DNA of 64,000 nucleotides, from contig NZ_FLRH01000003.1 in NCBI RefSeq assembly GCF_900089585.1, forward strand, positions 3,610,501 through 3,674,500, read 5' to 3'. Below are positions 15,666 through 23,544 of the stretch, one piece after another. The notes under the pieces were generated by a model, which was given only the letters and a program-made list of their open reading frames with translations, did not search any database and was not told the DNA's origin. Position numbers and translations under genes: made by a program. Each line of letters starts with the position of its first letter. Positions within the stretch are counted from its first letter, which is position 1. Source of the stretch: Micromonospora sediminicola. Its GTDB lineage: Bacteria; Actinomycetota; Actinomycetes; Mycobacteriales; Micromonosporaceae.

Positions 15666-16901
15666 TCAGCGCCGCCACTTCTGGTTGGCGGTGCCGCCGC
15701 ACTCCCAGATCTGCAACCGGGTGCCGTCGGCCGAACTGGGGCCGGTGGCGTCCAGGCACTTGTTGGCCTGCGGGTTGACGATGTCGCCGGCGGAGCTGAA
15801 CACCCACTTCTGCGCTCCGGTGCCGTTGCAGTCCCACAGTTGCACCTTGGCGCCGTTGGCGGTCGAGCCGGAGGTGACGTCGAGGCACTTGCCGAGCGCG
15901 CGCACCGAGCCGTCGGCGTTCCAGGTCCAGCGCTGGGCGGCGGTGCCGTTGCAGGTCCACAGTTGCACGGCGGTGCCGTTGGCGGTGTTGGCGCCGGCCA
16001 CGTCGACGCACTTGTCGCCGTAGCCGACGATCGGGCCGCCGGTGCCCCCGCCGCCGTTGTCCCAGGCCTGCACCCGGACGTAGTCGATCGTCATGGTCTG
16101 CGGGAACGTGGTGGAGCCGTCCGGCGAGCCGGGCCAGTTGCCGCCGACCGCCACGTTCATGATCATGAAGAACGGGTGGTCGAAGACCCAGCGGTTGCCG
16201 CCCGCGTCGGCCGGGGTCTTGCGGGAGTACGCGACGCCGTCGAGATACCAGGTGATCGAGTCGGGCGCCCAGTCCACGGTGAACGTGTGGAACGCGTCGG
16301 CGAGGGCCTGGCCGCCGGGCAGCGAGGTGGACGCGCCGATGCCGTTGCCGCCGGAGTAGCCCGGGCCGTGCAGCGTGCCCCACACGGTGGACGGCGCGTA
16401 GCCGACGTTCTCCATGATGTCGATCTCGCCGCTGTTGGGCCACGGGTTGGTGCCGATGTCGTTGCCGAGCATCCAGAACGCCGGCCACAGGCCCTGCCCG
16501 CGCGGGACCTTGATGCGGGCCTCGAACCGCCCGTACGCCTGGGCGAACGTGCCGTTGGTGAGCAGGCGGGCCGAGGTGTACTGGCAGCTGCCGTACCAGC
16601 AGTTGTAGCCGGCCGGGTTCTCCTTGCGGGCGGTGATGACCAGGTTGCCGTTGCCGTCGAGCGCGGCGTTGCGGGTGCTGGTGGTGTAGTACTGCAACTC
16701 GTTGTTGCCCCAACCGCTGCCGCCCACGTCGTAGCGCCACTTGCTCGCGTCGGGCGCGGCGCCGGCCGGGCCGTTGAAGTCGTCGGACCAGGTGACCGCG
16801 CCGGGGGCGGCCATCGCGGGGGTGCTCGGAACGGTGGTGAGGGCGGCGGTGAGGCCGACCGCCGCCATCGCCAGTGCGGCGACGGTACGGATGCTGCGCA
16901 C
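15666..16901 (-). CDS. Secreted GH16 endo-beta-1,3-glucanase with ricin-type lectin domain
   Basis: A 411-residue exported enzyme. Residues 1-31 are a Sec signal peptide ending PAMAA. The GH16 domain (about 35-275) carries the catalytic GEIDIMENVG near 152, with both Glu residues and the Asp, the variant typical of laminarinases. After a Gly-rich linker, a C-terminal beta-trefoil (CBM13, about 285-411) has repeated CLDV and QLW-CN motifs. It should hydrolyse laminarin or fungal-wall glucan outside the cell. The GTG start has AGGAGG six bases upstream. The promoter carries a LacI-type operator also found before the GH81 gene, so glucan-dependent induction is likely. Confidence 0.92.
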   Translation of the reverse strand: MRSIRTVAALAMAAVGLTAALTTVPSTPAMAAPGAVTWSDDFNGPAGAAPDASKWRYDVGGSGWGNNELQYYTTSTRNAALDGNGNLVITARKENPAGYNCWYGSCQYTSARLLTNGTFAQAYGRFEARIKVPRGQGLWPAFWMLGNDIGTNPWPNSGEIDIMENVGYAPSTVWGTLHGPGYSGGNGIGASTSLPGGQALADAFHTFTVDWAPDSITWYLDGVAYSRKTPADAGGNRWVFDHPFFMIMNVAVGGNWPGSPDGSTTFPQTMTIDYVRVQAWDNGGGGTGGPIVGYGDKCVDVAGANTANGTAVQLWTCNGTAAQRWTWNADGSVRALGKCLDVTSGSTANGAKVQLWDCNGTGAQKWVFSSAGDIVNPQANKCLDATGPSSADGTRLQIWECGGTANQKWRR

Positions 16902-16994
16902 GGGGTGCCTCCTGCGGTGGTGGGGGTGGGTCGTTCCCGTGCCGGCGGCCGGGCCCGCCGAACGGTAAACAAACCATAAAGATAGGCTTCGATG

Positions 16995-17035
16995 AAGGTA
17001 TGAACGAAGCCGTCCCCTGTCAAGAGAGCGCTCCC
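16995..17035 (-). promoter_or_regulatory. GH16 promoter with LacI-type operator
   Basis: On the minus strand, TTGACA (17023-17018), a 17-bp spacer and TACCTT (17000-16995) form a strong housekeeping promoter. Immediately upstream is GGGAGCGCTCTC (17035-17024), the half-conserved palindrome bound by CebR/BglR-like LacI regulators. An inverted repeat GGCTTCG/CGAAGCC (16985-17011) surrounds the -10 region and may also end the upstream MFS transcript. Confidence 0.65.
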
Positions 17036-17053
17036 CGTCGATGCGTGCCGTCG

Positions 17054-18316
17054 TCAGGCGGCGTCGGCCGGCACCGGCTGTCGATCCGGCGCCGACGGCG
17101 GCCGGCGCATCTCCCGCCACGGCCCGCCGAGCAGCGGCGTCAGCACCACCAGCAGGTAGCAGGCGCCGATGGTGACCAGCGTGGAGGTGGTGCCGAACCG
17201 GTCGGCCGCCAGGCCCGCGCCGAACGCGCCGACCGGCATGGCCGCCCAGGCTCCGGCGCCGATCACCCCGAACACCCGGGCCCGCATGCCCGGCGGCACC
17301 CGCTCCACCTCCACCGCGCCCATCAGCGGGTTGAGCGCGCCGGCGGCCAGCCCGGCCACCGCCACCACCGCGACCACCACCGGCAGCGGCGGCGCGGCGG
17401 CGAGCGCCCACAGCGGCGGCGCGCCGCACACCGCGAAGGCGGTGACGAACGTGGCCCGGCGGGGCAGCCGGTGGCCGATGGCGCTGAACACCAGCGAACC
17501 GACCAGCGCGCCTCCGCCCATGGTGCCCACCAGCAGGCCGAACGCGGCCGGCCCGCCGAGTTCCCGGTCGGCGACCACCGGCAGCAGCACCTGGCTCTTG
17601 GCCGCGTCGAACAGGTTGGTCACCAGCACCAGCAGGACCATGGCCCGCAGCAGCGGCTCGCGGACCAGGAACCGCAGCCCGGCCGCGAACTCCGGCCAGT
17701 AGCCGCGCCGGTCGGGCTCCGGCTCCTCGGCGGCCGGGCGCAGGCCGCGCGGCACCAGCAGCGCCACGACCAGCGCCGACACGGCGAACGTCACCGCGTC
17801 GATGGCCAGCACCGGCACCGCGCCCAGCACGCCGACCAGCAGGCCGGCGACCGGCGCGCCGATCATGCGGGCGCCGCGCGAGGTCGCCTCCTCCCAGCCG
17901 ATCGCCCGCTCGATCGGCACCCCGGCGGCGGCCGCGGCCTCCGGCATCAGCGCGGTCCGGGCGGTCTGGCCCGGGGTGTCCAGCAGCCCGCTGACGAAGA
18001 CCAGCGCCAGCAACGCCGGGAACGGCAGGCCGACGGTGGCGTGCAACAGGGGTACGGCGGCGATCGTCACGCCGGAGACCACGTCGGCCAGGACGCTGGA
18101 CCGGCGGTAGCCGATCCGGTCGACCAGCACGCCGCCGAACGCGCCGCCGAGGATCACCGGCGCGGTGGCGAACGCGCCGGCGAGCCCGGTGGCCGCCGGC
18201 GAGCCGGTCTCGGCCAGCACGTAGAGCGGCAACGCGATCAACGTCAGCACGTTGCCGGTCAGCGAGACGGCGTGCCCGATCAGCAGCCCGGCGAGCGGCC
18301 GGCGGTCGCGCGTCAC
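17054..18316 (-). CDS. MFS transporter
   Basis: A 420-residue major-facilitator protein with about twelve hydrophobic helices. The conserved loop after helix 2 reads GGVLVDRIGYRRS (residues 59-71), the DHA-type G-x-x-x-D-R-x-G-x-R pattern. It is probably a drug or metabolite exporter. The GTG start overlaps the ArsR stop by four bases (GTGA), so it is the second gene of an ArsR-MFS operon and probably the transporter that the regulator controls. No ligand can be inferred. Confidence 0.88.
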   Translation of the reverse strand: MTRDRRPLAGLLIGHAVSLTGNVLTLIALPLYVLAETGSPAATGLAGAFATAPVILGGAFGGVLVDRIGYRRSSVLADVVSGVTIAAVPLLHATVGLPFPALLALVFVSGLLDTPGQTARTALMPEAAAAAGVPIERAIGWEEATSRGARMIGAPVAGLLVGVLGAVPVLAIDAVTFAVSALVVALLVPRGLRPAAEEPEPDRRGYWPEFAAGLRFLVREPLLRAMVLLVLVTNLFDAAKSQVLLPVVADRELGGPAAFGLLVGTMGGGALVGSLVFSAIGHRLPRRATFVTAFAVCGAPPLWALAAAPPLPVVVAVVAVAGLAAGALNPLMGAVEVERVPPGMRARVFGVIGAGAWAAMPVGAFGAGLAADRFGTTSTLVTIGACYLLVVLTPLLGGPWREMRRPPSAPDRQPVPADAA

Positions 18317-18888
18317 CGCGGGCCCCGGTAGGCCTGCCAGATCAGCGTCACCATCTCCGCGTCCGGCCGCCCGGGCGCGCCGCGTGCCTGCCACCGGGCG
18401 CCCAGCTCGGACAGCTCCCGGCGCAGCTCCACCAGCTCGTCCGGGGTCAGGTGCAGCACCGTGTCGCTGCTGGTGGTGCCGCGCACCCAGGCCCGGTCGA
18501 GGTCGGCCTCGGACTCCAGGTATGCCAGGTAGCGGTCCACATAGCGCTGCATTGCGGCCCGGCGCAACAGGTCCGAGGCGAGCCGGCGCTCCGGGTCGTC
18601 GAGCAGCTCGACCGGTTCCCACTGGGTGCGGGCGTGCGCCGCCTGCCACCACCGCTCGCGACGGTCGCGGGCCAGGTCGGGCGCCTCTGTCACGAAGCCG
18701 TGCTCGGCCAGCTTGCCCAGGTGGTAGCTGACCGAGCCGACCGCCTCGCCGGTGTGTTCGCTCAGCAGGCCGACGGTCAGCGGACCGCGCCGGCGCAGCT
18801 CGCCGAGCAGACGCAGCCGGGTGGGATGGGCCAGCGCCCGCATGGCCCGCGCGTCGGTCAGGTGCACGGTGCTCGGATCGTCCGCCAT
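18313..18888 (-). CDS. ArsR-family winged-helix regulator
   Basis: A 191-residue regulator with an N-terminal winged helix (residues about 10-85: ALAHPTRLRLLGEL, then VGSVSYHLGKLAEHGFV as recognition helix) and a helical C-terminal domain that may sense a ligand. No CxC metal site is seen, so it is not a classical arsenic or zinc sensor. It probably represses the ArsR-MFS operon. TAGCGT lies six bases before the ATG (leaderless), and a tandem direct repeat upstream is a likely operator. Confidence 0.88.
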   Translation of the reverse strand: MADDPSTVHLTDARAMRALAHPTRLRLLGELRRRGPLTVGLLSEHTGEAVGSVSYHLGKLAEHGFVTEAPDLARDRRERWWQAAHARTQWEPVELLDDPERRLASDLLRRAAMQRYVDRYLAYLESEADLDRAWVRGTTSSDTVLHLTPDELVELRRELSELGARWQARGAPGRPDAEMVTLIWQAYRGPR

Positions 18889-18894
18889 GCCGCC

Positions 18895-18933
18895 ACGCTA
18901 GACCAACAAGAAGTGATGTACAAGGAGTGTTGT
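18895..18933 (-). promoter_or_regulatory. ArsR-MFS promoter with tandem 14-bp direct repeat
   Basis: ACAAGAAGTGATGT (18906-18919) is followed without a gap by ACAAGGAGTGTTGT (18920-18933), 12 of 14 identical. On the minus strand TTGTAC overlaps the junction and lies 17 bp from TAGCGT (18900-18895), so the repeat covers the -35 region, a good place for autorepression. Confidence 0.55.
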
Positions 18934-18948
18934 ATGTTGCCGCCTCGA

Positions 18949-19386
18949 TCAGTCGAGGCAGAACTCGTTGCCCTCCGGGTCGGTCATCACGATGTGGCCG
19001 GCGGCCAGCGGGGGAGCGGGCTCGTGCCGGTCCCCCCGGGTCGCGCCGAGCGCGACCAGCCGGTCGGCCGCCGCCTCCAGCGCCGCCATCCGGGCCTCGC
19101 CGGTGAGCCCCGGCGCGGCCCGCACGTCCAGGTGCACCCGGTTCTTGGCCCGCTTCGGCTCCGGCACCCGCTGGAAGAACAGCCGCGGACCGGCGCCCTC
19201 GAGGTCGACCACCGCCGACGCGTCGTTGTGCCGCTCCGGCGGCACACCCATCGCGGTCAGCGCCTGCTCCCACGAGTCGAAGCCCTCGGGCGGGCCCTGG
19301 ACCCGGTAGCCGAGGGCCTCGGCCCAGAACGCCGCCAGCTTCGCCGGGTCGGCGCAGTCGAAGGTGATTTGCACGTCGCGGGCCAT
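18949..19386 (-). CDS. VOC-superfamily (glyoxalase-like) protein
   Basis: A 145-residue protein of the vicinal-oxygen-chelate fold. It starts with the typical VQITFDCADPAKLAAFWAEAL, has RVHLDVRA in the centre, and ends with TDPEGNEFCLD, where His and Glu are usual metal ligands. Several family members are resistance proteins or small dioxygenases; the actual substrate is unknown. It lies 60 bp upstream of the ArsR gene on the same strand but with its own start, so it may be separately transcribed. Confidence 0.8.
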   Translation of the reverse strand: MARDVQITFDCADPAKLAAFWAEALGYRVQGPPEGFDSWEQALTAMGVPPERHNDASAVVDLEGAGPRLFFQRVPEPKRAKNRVHLDVRAAPGLTGEARMAALEAAADRLVALGATRGDRHEPAPPLAAGHIVMTDPEGNEFCLD

Positions 19387-19499
19387 CTCAGCTCGCCTTC
19401 CGTCCGGTCCGCCGGCGAGGCGGCGGCGCGTGTGATCGGTCGCCGTCCAGCTTGCCCGAGCCAGCGGACAGGAACTGTCCGCAACACGTGGCGCACCGA

Positions 19500-19991
19500 T
19501 CAGGCGCGGCGGCCGACCGTACGGCCCTTGAGGCGGCGGCCCATCTCCCGGGCGATCTCCCGGTTGGCGTCGCGCTCGGCGAGCGCCTGGCGCTTGTCGT
19601 ACGAGCGGCGGCCCCGGGCCAGCCCCAGCTCGACCTTGGCCCAGCCGTCCGCGAAGTACATCGACAGCGGCACGAGCGTGATCCCGCCGTCGCGCAGCCG
19701 CTCCAGGATCCGGGCGATCTCCACCCGGTGCAGCAGCAGCTTGCGGGTGCGGCGGGGCGCGTGGTTGGTCCAGGTGCCGAAGCCGTACTCGGCGATGTGC
19801 AGGCCGTGCAGCATGATCTCGCCGTCGTGCTCCTGGGCGAACGCGTCGACCAGCGACACCCGACCCTCGCGCAACGACTTCACCTCGGTGCCGGCCAGCA
19901 CGATGCCCGCCTCGTAGGTCTTGAGCACGTCGTAGTCGTGCCGCGCCTTCTTGTTCGAGGCGATCAGCTTGCGCCCGTTCTCCCTGGCCAC
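19500..19991 (-). CDS. smpB: SsrA-binding protein SmpB
   Basis: A 163-residue, full-length SmpB. It binds tmRNA and places it in stalled ribosomes for trans-translation. Hallmarks seen: NKKARHDYDVLKTYEAGIVL (residues 13-32), GTEVKSLREGR (34-44), and the basic C-terminal tail KRQALAERDANREIAREMGRR, which inserts into the mRNA channel. The GTG start is preceded by TATCCT with exactly six bases between, so the mRNA is probably leaderless. The tmRNA gene itself is not visible beside it. Confidence 0.97.
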   Translation of the reverse strand: MARENGRKLIASNKKARHDYDVLKTYEAGIVLAGTEVKSLREGRVSLVDAFAQEHDGEIMLHGLHIAEYGFGTWTNHAPRRTRKLLLHRVEIARILERLRDGGITLVPLSMYFADGWAKVELGLARGRRSYDKRQALAERDANREIAREMGRRLKGRTVGRRA

Positions 19992-20003
19992 GCCGGCAGG
20001 ATA

Positions 20004-20038
20004 CCCGCCGGCGCCGGCACGGAGCCGACGCCGGCGGG
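20004..20038. terminator. GC-rich hairpin between the secreted protein gene and smpB
   Basis: Positions 20004-20018 pair with 20024-20038 at 14 of 15 positions around a five-base loop. It lies just after the stop of the secreted protein (minus strand) and upstream of the smpB -10 box, so it probably ends the upstream transcript. Confidence 0.55.
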
Positions 20039-20052
20039 CGTGGTGGGGAGGA

Positions 20053-20610
20053 TCAGAGGCGGCACTGCCAGGAGTACGGGTCGCCGAAGCGGACGAAGCG
20101 CTCCACGGTCGCGTACCCGAGGGTGGTCTCCCGGCAGGCGGCCAGCACGTCGATGTCGGAGTAGGTCACCCCGGCCCGGCTGTAGCGCACGCAGCGCCAG
20201 TCGTAGACCGTGCCGCCGCGCAGCTCCGCGGCGGAGTTGCCGGTGACCTGGCACCAGCGGGTCAGGTCCGGCGTCACCACGTCGGCGCGGACCCGCCAGC
20301 AGCGCACCGAGGTCGGATCGTAGAAGTCGCCGATCCGGTCCGTCGCCGCGTCGGTCCGGTAGGTCCACCGGCACGCCGCCTCGAAGGTCAGGTCGCCGAG
20401 GCGGCCGTCGCCGGCCCGGCAGTGCCAGTCGTACGCGGTCGGACCGGTCAGCACCGCGTCGGCCGCGCCGACTGACCGGCAGTAGGCGCCCAGGTCGAGG
20501 CCGCCCAGCTCCTGTGGGGGCGGCGGGGAGGCGTGCGCCGCGGCGGGCCCGCCGAGCGCGGCGGCGAGCAGGGCCAGCGTGGTGAGCAGTGCGCGCAGTG
20601 TGCGTCGCAT
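20053..20610 (-). CDS. Small secreted Cys-containing protein
   Basis: A 185-residue exported protein of unknown function. The signal peptide covers about residues 1-28 (hydrophobic LLTTLALLAAALGG, then AHAS). The mature part has three or four similar units with Y-D-W-x-C motifs (YDWHC, YDWRC, YSWQC) and paired Cys residues (AYC, ACRW, RWC), suggesting disulfide-bonded repeats. It is 50 bp downstream of the S8 protease gene on the same strand and probably shares its transcript. A role as protease inhibitor or partner is possible but unproven. Confidence 0.7.
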   Translation of the reverse strand: MRRTLRALLTTLALLAAALGGPAAAHASPPPPQELGGLDLGAYCRSVGAADAVLTGPTAYDWHCRAGDGRLGDLTFEAACRWTYRTDAATDRIGDFYDPTSVRCWRVRADVVTPDLTRWCQVTGNSAAELRGGTVYDWRCVRYSRAGVTYSDIDVLAACRETTLGYATVERFVRFGDPYSWQCRL

Positions 20611-20660
20611 GGTCGTCCTTCCGGTCACGGGGTGAGGCGGTGGTGGCGGCGGTGCGGTGG

Positions 20661-22367
20661 TCAGCGGTCGCAGGGCGGGACGCCCCGGAACCCGGTGGTG
20701 AGGTCGGCGACGACCTGGACGGTGCCGGGCGCGCCGGCGGTGACCGTCCGGTCGGCGACGTCGACGCAGCCGGCGTCGCTGTCGGTCCAGGTCTGCTCCA
20801 CGTGCGCCCAGTCGCCGAGCGTGTACTTGTAGGCCAGCTCGGTCCCGGCCGGCACGGTGAGCACCGTGCGGTACGGGCCGGTCCGGTCGACCGGGCGCAG
20901 CGGCACGCCGGACGGATCCCAGTCCGGCAGGCCGGTGCCGAGCCGGCTCAGCGTGCCGGCCAGGCGTACCCCGGCGTTCTCGACCGTCGGCTCGCCGGGG
21001 CGCACCCCGGCCCGCACCAGCAGGCGGGTGGTCGTGCCGGGCCGGCCGGTGGCGGCGCGCAGCGCCAGGTCGACGTCGAGCACCCCGGCGCCGCAGCGGC
21101 ACTCGTCGGGTCGGGCGCTGGGCCGGGCGGTCGCGGTGAGCAGCGCCGACGTCTCGGCGGGACGCAGGTCGGGGCGGCGGTCCAGCAGCAGCGCCACGGC
21201 GGCGCTGACGTGCGGCGCGGCCATGCTCGTGCCGGCGTACGCCGCCCAGCCGTCGCCCTCGGGCACGGTGCGGCCGGTGTCGACGGTGGACCGTACGCCG
21301 TGCTCCCGGTCGCCGCCGGGGGCGGCCAGCTCGACCGCCGTACCCCGGTTGGAGTAGCCGGCCCGTTCACCGTCGACGGTGCTGGCCGCGACCGTGAGCA
21401 CCCCGGCGCAGCTCGCCGGCGTCTGCTGGGCGGCGTCGGCGCCGGCGTTGCCGGCGGACACCACCACTGTCGCGCCCCGCGCCACGGCGTCGTCGATCGC
21501 GGCCTGCGTGGCCGGGTCGCACGGGCCGGGCGCACCGAGGCTGAGGTTGAGCACCCGGGCCGGGGTGGGGTTGTCCGGCACCCCCGGCACGCGTCCGCCG
21601 GCGGCCCAGACGATCGCGTCGACCAGGTCGGCGGTGGTACCACCGCACCGGCCCAGGACGCGCACCGGCTGGACCCGCGCGCCGGGTGCGAGCCCGGCCA
21701 CCCCACCCTCGTCGCGCGCCGCGACGGTGCCCGCGACGTGGGTGCCGTGCCAACTGCTCGGGCGGAACTCCGGGCCGCAGTCGCCCGGCTCGGCCCAGTC
21801 GCCCTGGTCGGTGGCGTCCGGGTCGCGTCCGTCGCCGTCGCGGGCGTCGTCCGGCGCGCTGACGAAGTCGTAGCCGGCGCGCAGCCGCCCGGCCAGGTCG
21901 TGGTGCCGGGTGACACCGGTGTCGAGCACCGCGACCGTCACGCCGGCGCCGTCCGCGCCGGTGGCCCAGGCCGCGTCCGCGTACACGCCGCCGACCGGGT
22001 CGTGCAGGTCCCACGCGACGGGCGGGACCGGGTCGGTGTCGGCGCGCAGTCGGGTCTCCCGGCCGGCCCAGGCCACGTCGGCGCGGGCGCGCAGCCGCTC
22101 GAGCAGCGCCGCCGCGCCGCGGGCGGGCAGGGCGTGGTCGGCGCGCACCAACAGGTCACCGGTGGCGAGCGTGCGCCGGACGGTCAGCCGGACGCCGTCG
22201 ACCCGCCCCACCGCGGCGAGATCGTCGGCGAGCGCGGCCGGCCCGGCGGCCGGTCGCACCAGGAACGTGGGCGCAGCGGCCGGCGGGGGCCCGGCGGCCG
22301 CCGGGGCAGGCGTTGGTACGGCGGCGAGAACGACCACCGCGAGCGGGAGGGCGAGACGACGAAGCAC
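20661..22367 (-). CDS. Secreted S8 subtilisin-like serine protease
   Basis: A 568-residue exported protease. The signal peptide is about residues 1-25, followed by an inhibitor-I9-like propeptide to about 110. The catalytic triad is Asp in VAVLDTGVT (near 150), His in WHGTHVAGTVA (near 213) and Ser in GTSMAAPHVSAA (near 380). The last 90 residues (TELAYKYTLGDWAHVE) resemble a starch-binding-like beta-sandwich (CBM20-type fold; inference). GTG 22367 is supported by TAGCGT six bases upstream. A small Cys-rich secreted protein follows, probably in the same operon. Confidence 0.92.
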   Translation of the reverse strand: MLRRLALPLAVVVLAAVPTPAPAAAGPPPAAAPTFLVRPAAGPAALADDLAAVGRVDGVRLTVRRTLATGDLLVRADHALPARGAAALLERLRARADVAWAGRETRLRADTDPVPPVAWDLHDPVGGVYADAAWATGADGAGVTVAVLDTGVTRHHDLAGRLRAGYDFVSAPDDARDGDGRDPDATDQGDWAEPGDCGPEFRPSSWHGTHVAGTVAARDEGGVAGLAPGARVQPVRVLGRCGGTTADLVDAIVWAAGGRVPGVPDNPTPARVLNLSLGAPGPCDPATQAAIDDAVARGATVVVSAGNAGADAAQQTPASCAGVLTVAASTVDGERAGYSNRGTAVELAAPGGDREHGVRSTVDTGRTVPEGDGWAAYAGTSMAAPHVSAAVALLLDRRPDLRPAETSALLTATARPSARPDECRCGAGVLDVDLALRAATGRPGTTTRLLVRAGVRPGEPTVENAGVRLAGTLSRLGTGLPDWDPSGVPLRPVDRTGPYRTVLTVPAGTELAYKYTLGDWAHVEQTWTDSDAGCVDVADRTVTAGAPGTVQVVADLTTGFRGVPPCDR

Positions 22368-22373
22368 GCCATC

Positions 22374-22440
22374 ACGCTAGGAGTGCGTGGAAGTCCTTTC
22401 AAGGCTTGCAAGTGGACAGTCTTGATAAGAAAGGATTTCC
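22374..22440 (-). promoter_or_regulatory. S8 protease promoter and inverted repeat
   Basis: On the minus strand TTGAAA (22402-22397), 17 bp and TAGCGT (22379-22374) form a promoter whose -10 lies six bases from GTG 22367. Around and upstream, GGAAGTCCTTTC (22389-22400) and GAAAGGATTTCC (22429-22440) form an inverted repeat matching 11 of 12, with the palindrome CTTGCAAG (22405-22412) between. The segment is AT-rich and looks like an operator region. Confidence 0.5.
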
Positions 22441-22569
22441 AGAATCTTGCGAAAGTGAACGATGGTCCGGTGAGCTGCCGACCGACAAGTCGTCCGATCC
22501 GGAGTGTGGGACGCCGCCGTCCGGCCCCGCGCCTAGGCTGGCCCGGACGGGCGACGACGGGAGCGGTGG

Positions 22570-23448
22570 ATGACACGGGTGGCGATGCTCGGCCTCGGCG
22601 GCATGGGGACGCCGATGGCGGCCAACCTGCTCGGCGCCGGCCTGGACACGGTGGTGTGGAACCGGCACCCGGAGCCGGCCCGTGCGCTCGCGGATCGGGG
22701 CGCCGAGGTGGCGGCCGATCCGGCCGACGCGGTCCGGCGGGCGGACGTGGCGGTGACCATGGTGACCGACGCCGCCGTGGTCCGCGCGATCGCCGTCGAC
22801 CAGGGCATGCTCGCCGCGCTGCCGGCCGGGGCGGTCTGGGCGCAGATGAGCACCATCGGGGTCGCCGAGACCGGACGGCTGGCCGAGCTGGTCGCCGCCG
22901 AGCGCCCCGACGTCACGCTGGTCGACGCGCCGGTGGCCGGCAGTCGGGGCCCGGCCGAGCAGGGCAGGCTCGTGGTGCTCGCCTCCGGGCCGGACCAGGC
23001 CCGCGAGCGGGTCGCGCCGGTCTTCGACGCGGTCGGGCAGCGGACGCTGTGGCTCGGGCCGACCGGCGCCGGCTCGCGGCTCAAACTCGTCAACAACCTG
23101 CTGCTCGCGTTCGTCAACGAGGGCGTCGCCGCGGCGGTCGCCCTCGGCGACACGCTCGGCCTCGACCGCGACACCGTACGGGAGGCGCTGGGCGGCAGCC
23201 CGCTGGTGTCGCCGTGGGCGGCCGAGAAGCTGGGCCGGATCGTCCGCGACGAGCACGACGCGCAGTACGCGCTCGCGCTGGCGCTCAAGGACGTCGAGCT
23301 GGCGCTGCGGGAGGCGCCGCCGGGCAGCTTCCCGGCCGGCGAGGCGCTGGCCGCCGAGTGGCGGCACGCGGTGGACCAGGGCCTCGGCGGCGACGACCTG
23401 ACCGTGGTGACCCGGGTGCTCGGATCCGGCGCGACCCGCCGACCTTAA
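22570..23448 (+). CDS. Beta-hydroxyacid dehydrogenase-like NAD(P) oxidoreductase
   Basis: A 292-residue enzyme of the 3-hydroxyisobutyrate dehydrogenase family. The Rossmann motif GLGGMGTPMAANL is at residues 8-20, the substrate-binding DAPVAGSRGPAEQG near 120, and the catalytic Lys in GSRLKLVNN near 174. It should reduce or oxidise a small beta-hydroxyacid or an imine; the exact substrate is unknown (glyoxylate/succinic semialdehyde reductases and imine reductases share this fold). ATG 22570 follows GGGAGCGG; a TAGGCT box at 22533 may be its -10. Confidence 0.88.
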   Translation: MTRVAMLGLGGMGTPMAANLLGAGLDTVVWNRHPEPARALADRGAEVAADPADAVRRADVAVTMVTDAAVVRAIAVDQGMLAALPAGAVWAQMSTIGVAETGRLAELVAAERPDVTLVDAPVAGSRGPAEQGRLVVLASGPDQARERVAPVFDAVGQRTLWLGPTGAGSRLKLVNNLLLAFVNEGVAAAVALGDTLGLDRDTVREALGGSPLVSPWAAEKLGRIVRDEHDAQYALALALKDVELALREAPPGSFPAGEALAAEWRHAVDQGLGGDDLTVVTRVLGSGATRRP

Positions 23449-23544
23449 CCTCGGCGAGAGCTTCTCTTAGCCCGGCCCTGGGGTGCGGGTTCCTACCGTG
23501 GCCCGGTCGCATCCACAAGGGATACGGGGCCCCCAGGAGGAGAA

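Noticed and set aside
19992..20052. tmRNA gene beside smpB
   Set aside because: The gap is 61 bp, far too short for tmRNA (about 350 nt), and contains only a hairpin and the smpB -10 box.
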